Part shown: positions 51,634-60,919 of the stretch, piece after piece | How positions within the stretch are numbered: position 1 is the first letter of the stretch | Layout: each line of letters starts with the position of its first letter | Assembly (NCBI GenBank): GCA_902528415.1 | Contig: CABZSR010000002.1 | Location: 106,382 to 170,381 of the forward strand | Direction: 5' to 3' | Length of the DNA: 64,000 bases | DNA from: an uncultured SAR116 cluster alpha proteobacterium | Lineage (GTDB): Bacteria > Pseudomonadota > Alphaproteobacteria > Puniceispirillales > Marisalimonadaceae | The notes under the pieces: model-generated | Seen by the model: only the letters and a program-made list of their open reading frames with translations | The model's database searches: none | What the model was told of the DNA's origin: nothing | Translations under genes and position numbers: made by a program

Positions 51634-53511
51634 TTATTTTTCAAAATAGGTGTAACCAGATATTGATTCTTTAAAAGATTGAATCATTTGCTTCCTCTCA
51701 GTTAAGGATAAGTCTTTACTTCTAACGGCATCTTCCACTATACGCTTAAATCTATTTATAATATCTTTTGGTTCATACTCAACATATGATAATACTTCAG
51801 AAATAGTGTCACCTTCTTGTTCATGCAATAGCTGATAATTACCATTTTCTTTTAATTTTATTGTAACTACATTTGTATCACCAAACAAATTGTGAAGGTC
51901 ACCTAAAGTTTCTTGATATGCGCCTATATAAAAAACACCTAAAAAATAATCTTCATTATCTTTAATACTGTGAAGTGGTAAAGTTTTTGAAACACCGTCC
52001 TTGAGAACAAATTTATTTATAATGCCGTCGCTGTCACATGTAATGTCATTTAAAATAACTCTTCTGTTAGGATATTTATGATGTTTTTGTATTGGTGCTA
52101 TTGGATGAATTTGATCTATAGCCCAAACATCTGGAAGACTTTGGAATAATGAAAAGTTACCGTGATAAATATCTGCCATATTATCAATTGAATCTTGAAG
52201 TTCTTCGGTTATTTCTGTTGATGAAGTTAGGACAGTCTTAATTTTGTTGATAACATATAAATAGGTTTCCTCGGTTTTAGCCATATTAGGTAGATCGATT
52301 TGACCACTTCTGAAAAGTGCTCTTATCTCGTCTCTATAATAGTTCAGATCATTCAAACATTCTTGTGCTCTTTCTAAACTTAGATATTCAGGGATATGGA
52401 TCATATTTTTGAGTAAAGGATGATCCTCTTCATTGATTATTTGAATTTTTTTACTATCAAAGTTAGTGGTTTCTAAAATATTGAAAATAAGCATTGAGCT
52501 AGAAGCTATACAAGCTCTGCCAGATTCAGTTATTATTGTTGGGTGAGCTATTTTGGATTGATCAAGTTCATATTTAACTGTCTCTACTATATTCGTACAA
52601 TATTCATCTAGGGAATAATTTATAGAGTTAAAAGCAGATTTTTGTTCTCCAGTATAATCCACTCCTAAACCTCCACCAAGATCCAAATAGGTTAATGGCG
52701 CACCCAGTTTACTCATTTCCGAAAAAAATCTACATGCCTCTTGAGTTGCTCTTCTTATTTCAATTATATCTGGTATCTGACTTCCAAGGTGTGAATGTTG
52801 TAAAATTAAGCAATCAAGGTAATCATATAGTTTTAATTTATTTATGACTTCCATTACTTGCTCAACAGATAATCCAAACACACTACGATCACCACTTGAC
52901 TGTGACCAATTACCGCTAACTTTATTAGTTAATTTTATCCTAATTCCAAGTAATGGAAGGACGTTTAGTTCTTTTGAAATTTTAATTATAAGATCAAGTT
53001 CTCTTGGGCTTTCTAAAACTAAAATAGTCTTAAAACCAATTTTTATTGATAAAATTGCAAGATAAATAAATTCTCTATCCTTTATTCCATTACAAATTAT
53101 TGTAGAGTTGGATGATAGATCATGCGCTAAGGCTATTAATAATTCTGGTTTGGAACCAACTTCTAAACCAAAATCAAATTCCTTACCGAACTCAACTATT
53201 CTATCAATTACTTGAGCTTGTTGATTTACTTTTACAGGAAAAACACCTTTATATTCACCTTTGTATCTTATTTCTCTAATTGCTCTAAAAAAAGAGTTGT
53301 TAATTTGTTTTATTCTAAATGCTAAGTAATCTGTAACTCTTAATAAAACTGGGCAACTTATTCCTCTTTCATCTAGACTTTTTATAATTTTGATCAAGTC
53401 CGCTGGAGAATTATCTGGATGAAATGGATTTTTTAGCCCGATATTTCCATTCTCAAGTATTTCAAGAATGTCATTGCCCCATTTTTTTATTCCATAAACA
53501 TCATCATTCAT
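51634..53511 (-). CDS. speA: Biosynthetic arginine decarboxylase
   Basis: The PLP enzyme making agmatine from arginine. 625 residues, normal for the SpeA type: PLP Lys94 in F-P-V-K-V-N-Q, Ser/Gly-rich phosphate site, D-L-G-G-G-L-G-V-D-Y, the substrate-binding E-S-G-R-A, and C-terminal C-D-S-D-G. First gene of the operon. A promoter-like TTGACC, 15-base spacer, TATAAT lies 33-59 bases upstream on the minus strand (53,544-53,570). Divergent from msrA. Confidence 0.93.
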   Translation of the reverse strand: MNDDVYGIKKWGNDILEILENGNIGLKNPFHPDNSPADLIKIIKSLDERGISCPVLLRVTDYLAFRIKQINNSFFRAIREIRYKGEYKGVFPVKVNQQAQVIDRIVEFGKEFDFGLEVGSKPELLIALAHDLSSNSTIICNGIKDREFIYLAILSIKIGFKTILVLESPRELDLIIKISKELNVLPLLGIRIKLTNKVSGNWSQSSGDRSVFGLSVEQVMEVINKLKLYDYLDCLILQHSHLGSQIPDIIEIRRATQEACRFFSEMSKLGAPLTYLDLGGGLGVDYTGEQKSAFNSINYSLDEYCTNIVETVKYELDQSKIAHPTIITESGRACIASSSMLIFNILETTNFDSKKIQIINEEDHPLLKNMIHIPEYLSLERAQECLNDLNYYRDEIRALFRSGQIDLPNMAKTEETYLYVINKIKTVLTSSTEITEELQDSIDNMADIYHGNFSLFQSLPDVWAIDQIHPIAPIQKHHKYPNRRVILNDITCDSDGIINKFVLKDGVSKTLPLHSIKDNEDYFLGVFYIGAYQETLGDLHNLFGDTNVVTIKLKENGNYQLLHEQEGDTISEVLSYVEYEPKDIINRFKRIVEDAVRSKDLSLTERKQMIQSFKESISGYTYFEK

Positions 53512-53543
53512 ACTAAATTAACCTTAATTATTTTAATAGTTTG

Positions 53544-53570
53544 ATTATATTGCCATATAGAATTGGTCAA
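53544..53570 (-). promoter_or_regulatory. Promoter-like element for the polyamine operon
   Basis: TTGACC at 53,565-53,570 and TATAAT at 53,544-53,549 with a 15-base spacer, shorter than the ideal 17. Located in the gap between divergent speA and msrA. Confidence 0.4.
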
Positions 53571-53628
53571 GTTATGGTTTAAATAAAATATAATATCTAT
53601 AATATAAACATTCAAAAAAGAGGGTTGT

Positions 53629-54258
53629 ATGTTTTTTTCTAAATATAATAATGACGTAATAGATAAGAGTAACGCGCTTGTAGGGAGAGATAATCCACTC
53701 ATTGATAAATTATCCCATGAGATAAATGGACGTGACCTTATGCATGTTCCAAAAGGGTTCTGTGAAATTGTTCTTGGCATGGGTTGTTTTTGGGGGGCTG
53801 AAAAAATTTTTTGGAGTCTTCAAGGAGTATATCACACATCAGTAGGTTACGCCGGTGGTCATACTAAAAATCCAACCTATGAAGAAGTATGCAGTGGTTT
53901 AACTGGTCATACCGAGGTAGTAAGAGTAGTATATGATCCAAGTAAAATAAGCATAAAAAAAGTTTTAATCTATTTTTGGGAAGGACATGACCCAACTCAA
54001 GGAATGAGACAAGGTAATGATATAGGTACACAGTATAGATCAGCAATTTTTATCAAAAATAAAGAGGATTTGGTTGAAGTTAAAAATACAATGGCAGAAT
54101 TTCAAGATTTACTAAATATAGAAGGTTTAAAAAATATTACTACAGAAATCAAGAGTGATATAGAATATTATTTTGCTGAAAGTTATCATCAACAATACTT
54201 ACATAAGAATCCAAATGGGTATTGTGGCTTAGGTGGTTGTGGAATAAAATTTAAATAA
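53629..54258 (+). CDS. msrA: Peptide methionine sulfoxide reductase MsrA
   Basis: Repairs methionine-S-sulfoxide. 209 residues: catalytic G-C-F-W-G near residue 55, T-x-V-G-Y-A-G-G, E-V-V-R-V-V-Y-D-P, F-W-E-G-H-D-P-T-Q, and recycling cysteines near the C terminus (Y-C-G-L-G-G-C-G). The N-terminal 45 residues are the extension common to longer MsrA forms. No MsrB domain. Confidence 0.94.
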   Translation: MFFSKYNNDVIDKSNALVGRDNPLIDKLSHEINGRDLMHVPKGFCEIVLGMGCFWGAEKIFWSLQGVYHTSVGYAGGHTKNPTYEEVCSGLTGHTEVVRVVYDPSKISIKKVLIYFWEGHDPTQGMRQGNDIGTQYRSAIFIKNKEDLVEVKNTMAEFQDLLNIEGLKNITTEIKSDIEYYFAESYHQQYLHKNPNGYCGLGGCGIKFK

Positions 54259-54340
54259 ATCACTTTGTTTTCTATAATACGCCTTGACCTGATTTGTTTC
54301 GTAATATATTCAGTGATAATAATTACTGATGGTGCATATT

Positions 54341-54466
54341 ATGAAAGTTGTAAGTTCTTTAAAAACATTAAAAGTACGAGATAGAAACTGTCAAATTGTT
54401 AAACGTAGGGGTCGTTTGTACGTAATAAATAAAAGAAATCCTAGGTTTAAAGCTCGTCAAGGTTAA
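54341..54466 (+). CDS. rpmJ: Ribosomal protein L36
   Basis: 41 residues: [20 protein letters not shown], then [21 protein letters not shown]. This is the long L36 form without the zinc-binding C-x-x-C-x(12)-C-x(4)-H set (one Cys only), the type usual in Alphaproteobacteria. It binds 23S rRNA in the large subunit. Stand-alone gene between msrA and the enolase-family gene. Confidence 0.95.
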   Translation: MKVVSSLKTLKVRDRNCQIVKRRGRLYVINKRNPRFKARQG

Positions 54467-54549
54467 TAAATCCTTATTACTTATTTTTTTAATTACTTTA
54501 AACTTTTATAATTCTTCTACAATTCAATTCTTTAATAAAGGATTAAATC

Positions 54550-55716
54550 ATGAAGATAACTAAAGTTATAGAAGAAACTAAATCAATTAGTTCTAACATA
54601 AAAAATGCCTATATTGATTTTTCGAAAATGACAATAAGTCTAGTAGCTGTTTGTTCTGATATTCAAAGAAATGGTAAACCCTTAATTGGATATGGTTTTA
54701 ATTCGAATGGAAGATATAGCCAGGGTCATCTTATTAGAGAAAGGTTTGTTCCACGCCTTCTCGAAGCTAATCTTAAAGAAATATTAAATGAGGAAGAAAC
54801 TAATTTTGACCCTACAAAAATGTGGGATATTATGATGAAAAATGAAAAACCTGGTGGTCATGGAGAGCGTTCAGTTGCTGTTGGAACAATAGATATGGCA
54901 ATTTGGGACCTTGTTTCTAAAATTGAAAAAAAACCATTATTTCAGATGCTTGCTGAAAAGTATGGAAATGGAACAGTTAATAGAAAAGTATTTGTTTATG
55001 CCGCTGGTGGATATTACTGGCCTGATCAAGGTATACAAGGTTTAACTGATGAAATAAAAAAATATCTAGATCTTGGTTACTCAGTCGTTAAAAAGAAAAT
55101 CGGTGGTGCATCTTTGTCTGAGGATTGTGCAAGGATAGAAGCAGTCTTAAAAATTTTAGGCCCCAATGACAAACTTGCAGTTGATGCTAATGGAAAATTT
55201 GATCTTCAAACAGCAATTAAGTATGGAAAAGCACTTTCAAACTATGACTTGTTTTGGTACGAGGAACCTGGAGACCCATTAGATTTTGAGCTTCATAAGC
55301 AGTTAGGAAATTTTTATTCAGGCTCATTAGCCACGGGTGAAAATTTATTTTCTGTTTATGATGCTAGAAACCTAATCCGATATGCTGGAATGAGAAAAGA
55401 AAAAGACTGGCTGCAATTTGACTGTGCACTAAGTTATGGATTAGTTGAGTACTTGAAAATAATTAAAATGCTTAAAGAATATAATTGGGACATTTCCAGA
55501 TGTATTCCACATGGTGGTCATCAAATGTCCCTAGCAATAGCAGCTGGTTTAGGCTTAGGAGGTAATGAAAGTTACCCTGATCTTTTCCAACCTTATGGTG
55601 GTTTTCCTGATGGAGTAAAAGTTGAAAATAGTATTGTTACTTTACCAGAAATTGAGGGTATTGGATTTGAAGGTAAGTCTGACCTATATTCAATCATGAA
55701 AAATATGACAACATAA
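54550..55716 (+). CDS. Enolase-superfamily sugar-acid dehydratase, D-tartrate-dehydratase-like
   Basis: 388 residues of the mandelate racemase/enolase family. Capping domain at the N terminus, then a barrel with the K-x-K base at about 183-185 (V-V-K-K-K-I-G-G), Mg ligands in V-D-A-N-G, Y-E-E-P-G and T-G-E-N, and the C-terminal C-I-P-H-G-G-H-Q-M with the second base His. The H-G-G-H-Q and L-G-L-G-G-N-E-S-Y-P-D stretches and length resemble D-tartrate dehydratase. The product oxaloacetate would feed the TCA cycle. A related acid sugar is possible. Confidence 0.75.
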   Translation: MKITKVIEETKSISSNIKNAYIDFSKMTISLVAVCSDIQRNGKPLIGYGFNSNGRYSQGHLIRERFVPRLLEANLKEILNEEETNFDPTKMWDIMMKNEKPGGHGERSVAVGTIDMAIWDLVSKIEKKPLFQMLAEKYGNGTVNRKVFVYAAGGYYWPDQGIQGLTDEIKKYLDLGYSVVKKKIGGASLSEDCARIEAVLKILGPNDKLAVDANGKFDLQTAIKYGKALSNYDLFWYEEPGDPLDFELHKQLGNFYSGSLATGENLFSVYDARNLIRYAGMRKEKDWLQFDCALSYGLVEYLKIIKMLKEYNWDISRCIPHGGHQMSLAIAAGLGLGGNESYPDLFQPYGGFPDGVKVENSIVTLPEIEGIGFEGKSDLYSIMKNMTT

Positions 55717-55726
55717 TATAATATTT

Positions 55727-57337
55727 TTAATTTCTAAAAAAATCATTTCCTTTATTATCTATGACTACAAATGCAGGAAATTTTTCAACTTCAATCTTCC
55801 ATACGGCTTCCATGCCTAACTCAGGATATTCTAATACTTCTATCTTCTTTATGCAATCAAGAGCAACTTTGGCTGCAGTCCCTCCAATAGTACCAAGATA
55901 AAACCCACCATATTTATGACAAGCATCTCTGACCTGTGAAGATCTATTTCCTTTTGCTAGCATAACCATGGAACCACCATTTTTTTGAAATTCATTAACG
56001 TATCCATCCATTCGTCCAGCAGTGGTTGGTCCAAAAGAGCCAGAAGCCATTCCCTTAGGAGTTTTAGCTGGGCCCGCATAATATACAGGATGATCTTTAA
56101 TATAATCAGGTAAAGATCCATCATTCTTAAGTCTATCAAGTAGCTTTGCGTGAGCTATGTCTCTCGCAACGATAAGTGGGCCAGTAAGACTTACTCTTTT
56201 TTTCACTTCACACTCATCCAATTGTTTCAAAATATTTTTCATAGGCTGTTTTAAATCAATGTTTGTAACTTCTTCAGAAACTTCACTAATATCAATGTTA
56301 GGCATGAATTGACTAGGGTCAGTCTCTAACTTTTCCAAGAAAATTCCATGCTTGTTAATTTTACCTAATATTTGTCTATCAGCTGAACAAGAAACCCCAA
56401 TACCTATTGGAAGAGATGCTCCGTGTCTTGGAAGTCTAATAACCCTTACATCATGACAAAAATATTTACCTCCAAATTGTGCACCTATACCCATTTCACG
56501 TGTTAGATTTAATATTATTTTTTCCCATTCATGGTCTCTATATGCATGACCAGATTTATAATCACCTTGATTTGGTAAATTATCTAAATACCGCATAGAA
56601 CCAAGTTTAACTGTTTTTAAATTTAGTTCAGCCGAAGTCCCTCCAATAACAATAGATAAATGATAGGGTGGGCAAGCGGCAGTACCCAGAGAAATAATTT
56701 TTTCATGTAGAAATTTTTTTAAATTTTCATAATTTAAGGTTGCAGGTGTTGCTTGAAATAAAAAACTTTTATTGGCAGATCCACCACCTTTTTGAACAAA
56801 TGCAAATTTATATTCTTGTCCTTCTGAAGCAAATAAACTAATTTCAGCAGGTAAGTTATTGGCCGTATTTTTTTCTTCAAACATTGACAAAGGTGCTAAT
56901 TGAGAAAAGCGTAAATTATTTTCTTGATAAGTATTATAAACACCTAATGATAAATATTTTCCATCATCTATATTCGTAAAAACTTTTTCACCTTTATAGC
57001 CTAAAATAATAGCTGTACCGGTATCTTGACACATAGGTAGAATGCCTGACGAAGATATATTTGCATTCTTTAACATCGTTAGGGCAACAAATTGATCATT
57101 TTCCGATGCATCTTTATCTTCAAGTATATCTCTAAGTTGCTGTAAATGTGATTTTCTTAATAAGTGAGACACGTCTTTAAAAGCTCTTTGGGAAAGTAAA
57201 GTTAGAGCTTCAGGGTCTACTGTTAAAATTTCAATATCATTTATTAGAGAGGTTTTAACATAAGAATCTGATATCTTTATATATTCAGTATAGTCATTTA
57301 AAAGTGGAAACATTGGTGAATAATTAAATTCGCTCAA
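55727..57337 (-). CDS. fumA: Fumarate hydratase class I (iron-sulfur)
   Basis: 536 residues: the heat-labile [4Fe-4S] fumarase in one chain, with N-terminal alpha part (P-M-C-Q-D-T-G-T-A with a cluster Cys, G-G-G-S-A-N-K) and C-terminal beta part ([16 protein letters not shown]). Other cluster cysteines fit A-A-C-P-P and V-S-C-S-A-D. It interconverts fumarate and malate in the TCA cycle. sspB lies 28 bases upstream on the same strand. Confidence 0.92.
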   Translation of the reverse strand: MSEFNYSPMFPLLNDYTEYIKISDSYVKTSLINDIEILTVDPEALTLLSQRAFKDVSHLLRKSHLQQLRDILEDKDASENDQFVALTMLKNANISSSGILPMCQDTGTAIILGYKGEKVFTNIDDGKYLSLGVYNTYQENNLRFSQLAPLSMFEEKNTANNLPAEISLFASEGQEYKFAFVQKGGGSANKSFLFQATPATLNYENLKKFLHEKIISLGTAACPPYHLSIVIGGTSAELNLKTVKLGSMRYLDNLPNQGDYKSGHAYRDHEWEKIILNLTREMGIGAQFGGKYFCHDVRVIRLPRHGASLPIGIGVSCSADRQILGKINKHGIFLEKLETDPSQFMPNIDISEVSEEVTNIDLKQPMKNILKQLDECEVKKRVSLTGPLIVARDIAHAKLLDRLKNDGSLPDYIKDHPVYYAGPAKTPKGMASGSFGPTTAGRMDGYVNEFQKNGGSMVMLAKGNRSSQVRDACHKYGGFYLGTIGGTAAKVALDCIKKIEVLEYPELGMEAVWKIEVEKFPAFVVIDNKGNDFFRN

Positions 57338-57365
57338 AAAATTCTCCTATTTCAGATAATAACAT

Positions 57366-57881
57366 TTATTTTTTATCTCTGAATTCATTAAGAGAAATAA
57401 TTTCTCCAGATTCAGTTTCGTTAGTGTTTTTTGTTTGGTATTGTTTATTTTCTAATACAATATTTTCATCTTTCTTTTTTTCATCAGGGATTATTTTTTT
57501 TTCTTCAACTTTAAATTGTAGACCAAATCCTACTGAAGGATCAGTGAAAGATATTATTGCTTTATAAGGAACGTAAATATTTTTCTTTTGACCATTAAAA
57601 GATAAAGTCACCTCAAAATGTTCGTCAGTTGCTTTTAAATCCCAAAACTGATGTTGTATAATTATCTTAATTTCTGAACTGTCAGTACTTTTTAATTCAT
57701 CTGGGACAATAACTTCGTTATCATTTCCATTAAAAGTAATAAAAAAATGACTGTTTCCTACAAGACCAGATTCAGCTGTAATTTTTAATACTTTCTTAAC
57801 TACATTTTTAAGGCTTTCTTCTACTAAATCATCATAATCAAAACCCTTAATGTTTAGTGTACCATCATCGTTATTATTCAC
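57366..57881 (-). CDS. sspB: ClpXP adaptor SspB (alphaproteobacterial type)
   Basis: 171 residues. Binds the ssrA tag and delivers tagged proteins to ClpXP. The beta-rich N-terminal domain is intact (H-F-F-I-T-F, Q-H-Q-F-W-D-L, V-P-Y-K-A-I-I-S-F-T-D-P-S-V-x-F-G-L-Q-F). It is followed by a charged linker and a short C-terminal tail, the usual site of the ClpX-binding peptide (I-S-L-N-E-F-R). Placed directly downstream of ssrA on the same strand, so adaptor and tag gene adjoin. Confidence 0.88.
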   Translation of the reverse strand: MNNNDDGTLNIKGFDYDDLVEESLKNVVKKVLKITAESGLVGNSHFFITFNGNDNEVIVPDELKSTDSSEIKIIIQHQFWDLKATDEHFEVTLSFNGQKKNIYVPYKAIISFTDPSVGFGLQFKVEEKKIIPDEKKKDENIVLENKQYQTKNTNETESGEIISLNEFRDKK

Positions 57882-57960
57882 TGAAATATATCCTAAAACT
57901 TTTTTATATATTCTACATTTCTAAAGGTAACTTTTTCAAGATAAATTTGAAATAACTCAG

Positions 57961-57990
57961 ATAAAATGGCGAGAAGTAAACCTCTCGCCA
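57961..57990 (-). terminator. ssrA terminator
   Basis: TGGCGAGA and TCTCGCCA (57,967-57,990) form an 8-bp GC-rich stem with an 8-base loop, followed on the minus strand by TTTTAT. It lies directly after the tmRNA coding piece. Confidence 0.85.
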
Positions 57991-58270
57991 TCCAAGTTTT
58001 TCTGTTGCCAGGTAAACTGAAACCCCGCCAACTCTAGCTATAGAATTGGACTACGTTTCGGTTGCTTTGGCTGCTTACGCTGCTGCAGCTACCGGAGCAT
58101 AGTTGTCATTTGCAACTATTATAGTAGTCCGATAACGGTGGTACAATACCGAGTGAAAGTTTGATTTTTACTACATGCGTCGATCCTATTTCGCCCCCAT
58201 ATATATTTGGTGGAGGCGCCGGGTACCGCCCCCGGGTCCGCTAAGCTTATTCTAAAAAATGTTTATCACT
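57991..58270 (-). ncRNA. ssrA: Circularly permuted (two-piece) tmRNA
   Basis: Rescues stalled ribosomes. On the minus strand the acceptor piece comes first and ends G-G-C-G-C-C-T-C-C-A-C-C-A (3' end at 58,208). A 9-base AT spacer is removed, then the coding piece starts GGGGGCG at 58,198 (GGGGGCGAAATAGGATCGACG region). GGGGGCG pairs with CGCCTCC to rebuild the acceptor stem (7 pairs, one G-U). The tag frame (58,075-58,113) reads A-N-D-N-Y-A-P-V-A-A-A-A then TAA. The outer ends are approximate. This permuted form is characteristic of Alphaproteobacteria. Confidence 0.93.
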
Positions 58271-58368
58271 ATAGTCATTAAAATGACTTTTTTAGTATAC
58301 ATTATTTAATTTTTTTATTAAAGACCACATTAAGAAAGTTTTAAAATATTATAGGTTGAAATATTTGA

Positions 58369-59163
58369 ATGAAGCAATATTTGGAATTGTTAGATTACGT
58401 ATTAAAATACGGAAATGTAAAGGAAGATAGAACTGGAACGGGTACCAAATCTATTTTTGGTTGGCAAATGCGTTTTGATTTGAATAAAGGATTTCCTTTA
58501 TTAACTACAAAAAAATTACATTTAAGGTCAATTATACATGAACTTTTATGGTTTATAAGAGGTGATACAAATATATCTTATCTAAAAGACAACAATGTAT
58601 CGATATGGGATGAGTGGGCTGACGACAATGGAGATCTTGGACCTGTATATGGTAAACAATGGAGAAGATGGAGTGCACCTGAAGGAAGAAAGCTTGACCA
58701 ATTATACGATGTGATTAGTGAGATTAAGAATAATCCAAATTCAAGAAGAATGATTGTGTCGGCTTGGAATCCATCAGATGTTGGGTCTATGGCATTACCA
58801 CCTTGCCATTGTCTTTTTCAATTTTATGTAGCTGACAATAAATTATCTTGTCAGTTATATCAGAGGAGTGCGGATATTTTTCTTGGTGTTCCATTTAATA
58901 TAGCATCCTACGCAATTTTAACGCATATGATAGCAAATGTATGTGATATATCAGTTGGTGATTTTGTGCATACTTTGGGAGATGCTCATTTATATAAAAA
59001 TCATTTTGAACAAGCTAAAAAACAATTATCAAGATCAATAAAAAACAAACCACAAATAAAACTTTTGAAAAAACATACTAATATAAATGATTTTGTTTTT
59101 GAAGATATTGAAATTATTAATTATGACCCACATCCTCATATTTCTGCTCCGGTAGCCGTGTAA
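58369..59163 (+). CDS. thyA: Thymidylate synthase
   Basis: Makes dTMP from dUMP with methylene-THF. 264 residues, same length as E. coli ThyA. Catalytic Cys146 lies in A-L-P-P-C-H-C, with the phosphate-binding R-R-M-I-V-S-A-W-N and [13 protein letters not shown] also clear. The stop is immediately followed by the folA start, so the dTMP and THF-recycling steps are expressed together. Confidence 0.97.
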   Translation: MKQYLELLDYVLKYGNVKEDRTGTGTKSIFGWQMRFDLNKGFPLLTTKKLHLRSIIHELLWFIRGDTNISYLKDNNVSIWDEWADDNGDLGPVYGKQWRRWSAPEGRKLDQLYDVISEIKNNPNSRRMIVSAWNPSDVGSMALPPCHCLFQFYVADNKLSCQLYQRSADIFLGVPFNIASYAILTHMIANVCDISVGDFVHTLGDAHLYKNHFEQAKKQLSRSIKNKPQIKLLKKHTNINDFVFEDIEIINYDPHPHISAPVAV

Positions 59164-59712
59164 ATGATAAGAAAAAAAGATTTAAAAAATCCTATTGTTT
59201 GCATTGTTGCTATGAATCAAAATAGAGTCATTGGAGATGGCAATGATTTACTCTGGCATTTGCCTGGTGATTTAAAAAGATTAAAAAAAATCACAATGGG
59301 TACACCTTTGATAATGGGAAGAAAAACTTGGGACTCAATTGGTAAGCCTTTACCTGGAAGAGCAAGCATAGTTCTGACAAAATCTCTTTTTTGGAAGGCC
59401 GAAGGAGCAATTGTAGCAAATTCTTTCGAGAATGCTATCACAGAGGCCAATATTTGGATCGAAACAAATAAAAAAATGGGAAATAAAGCCGTACAAAATA
59501 AAATATTTTTATTTGGTGGCGCACAAATATATGAGATTGGATTAGAGTATTGTGATACTATTGAAATGACAATGGTAAACTTTTGTGCAGTATCAGGATC
59601 GAAGTTTCCAAGATTAAAAGAAAATGATTGGAAAAAAACAAAACTTGAATATTTTGAAGCAACTACTAATTCACCCGAATATAGTTATTGGCATTATAGT
59701 AGGATTATTTAA
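59164..59712 (+). CDS. folA: Dihydrofolate reductase
   Basis: Reduces dihydrofolate, the by-product of ThyA. 182 residues: V-C-I-V-A-M-N, I-G-D-G-N-D-L-L-W-H-L-P-G-D-L-K (catalytic Asp), M-G-R-K-T-W-D-S-I, L-P-G-R and G-G-A-Q-I-Y. Slightly longer than E. coli FolA through a lysine-rich insert (residues about 95-110). Starts directly after thyA. Confidence 0.95.
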   Translation: MIRKKDLKNPIVCIVAMNQNRVIGDGNDLLWHLPGDLKRLKKITMGTPLIMGRKTWDSIGKPLPGRASIVLTKSLFWKAEGAIVANSFENAITEANIWIETNKKMGNKAVQNKIFLFGGAQIYEIGLEYCDTIEMTMVNFCAVSGSKFPRLKENDWKKTKLEYFEATTNSPEYSYWHYSRII

Positions 59713-59718
59713 AGATGA

Positions 59719-60789
59719 TTATTGAATAATTCTCGGACTAGGTTTTTCACTTAGTTCTATTGTTTTTAGTATTTGAGATCCAATTTCCATATATTTTTGT
59801 GAAATAATGCTGTTTGGTTCTTTATGAACAATTGGATTTCCATCATCAGATGATATTCTTAAGCTTATATCAAGAGGAATTTCATTTAAAAAAGGTACAC
59901 CTAATTTGTGAGCTTCAGCTTTAGCTCCACCATTTCCAAAAATTTCATGTTTAGTATCGCACTTAGTACATTGGAAATAGCTCATATTTTCAATTATACC
60001 TAAAATGGGAACATTCACTTTTTTAAACATGTTTAGTCCTTTTCGGGCATCTATTAATGACAAATCTTGGGGAGTAGAAACAATAATTGCACCAGCCAAT
60101 TTTACTCTTTGAGAAAGTGTTAATTGAGCATCACCAGTTCCTGGAGGCATATCTATTATTAAAATATCAAGATTTTGCCAATCTACATCTCTCAGCAGTT
60201 GTTCAACAGCGCTCATTACCATAGGGCCTCGCCAAATTGTTGCAGCGTCTTCAGGTACTAAGTAGCCAATGGACATTGCTTGTAAACCAAATGCATTATG
60301 TGGAACTATTTTTTTTCCGTTACTTTTTGGCTTATTGGATATACCTGTTAATTTTGGAAGGCTTGGTCCATAAATATCTGCATCTAGAATACCAACATTA
60401 TATTTTAATTTTAATAGTGATAAAGCCACATTAATTGCAGTAGTTGATTTTCCAACACCGCCTTTCCCACTTGCGACTGCAATAATATATTTTGCAGGTT
60501 TTAAAGTGGCATTTTGCGAACCTTTATTCTCTTTTTTTGTATTATGAGCAGTCAATATAATTTCTACTTTTTCAACTTGTTTGATTGACAATAATTTTTC
60601 TTGAATAAAGTTTTTAATTTGCTGAGATTCTTTTAATTGTTCAGGCAGAAGTTCAAGGGTAAAATGAATCTTATTTTTTTCAAAATTTAATCCAGTGACA
60701 CACTTGCTATCATATATATTATTTGACTGATTTTGAAGAACAACAGACCTCAATATTGTGGTGATTTCATTTAATTTTTTATTATCCAT
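59719..60789 (-). CDS. mrp: Fe-S cluster carrier ATPase Mrp/ApbC
   Basis: Carries [4Fe-4S] clusters to target enzymes such as fumarase or aconitase. 356 residues: N-terminal DUF59/MIP18 domain (about 1-85), then the deviant Walker A G-K-G-G-V-G-K-S (108-115), Walker B region I-I-D-M-P-P-G-T-G-D, and C-x-x-C (Q-C-T-K-C-D) for cluster binding. Converges on folA with a 6-base gap. Confidence 0.92.
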   Translation of the reverse strand: MDNKKLNEITTILRSVVLQNQSNNIYDSKCVTGLNFEKNKIHFTLELLPEQLKESQQIKNFIQEKLLSIKQVEKVEIILTAHNTKKENKGSQNATLKPAKYIIAVASGKGGVGKSTTAINVALSLLKLKYNVGILDADIYGPSLPKLTGISNKPKSNGKKIVPHNAFGLQAMSIGYLVPEDAATIWRGPMVMSAVEQLLRDVDWQNLDILIIDMPPGTGDAQLTLSQRVKLAGAIIVSTPQDLSLIDARKGLNMFKKVNVPILGIIENMSYFQCTKCDTKHEIFGNGGAKAEAHKLGVPFLNEIPLDISLRISSDDGNPIVHKEPNSIISQKYMEIGSQILKTIELSEKPSPRIIQ

Positions 60790-60919
60790 TTTATTTGTCC
60801 AGAAATAATTTTATGTAAAGGTTGTAATTTTATACTACAGTGCAAATATCAACCATACAATTTTAAAGACAAGTTACGTCAAACTTGATAAACAGCTTTA
60901 ATGCTTTTGGAGTTTAATT

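Noticed and set aside
58209..58260. tRNA gene suggested by the CCA end and GC-rich stem
   Set aside because: It is the acceptor piece of the permuted tmRNA: its stem pairs with the start of the coding piece and there is no anticodon arm.
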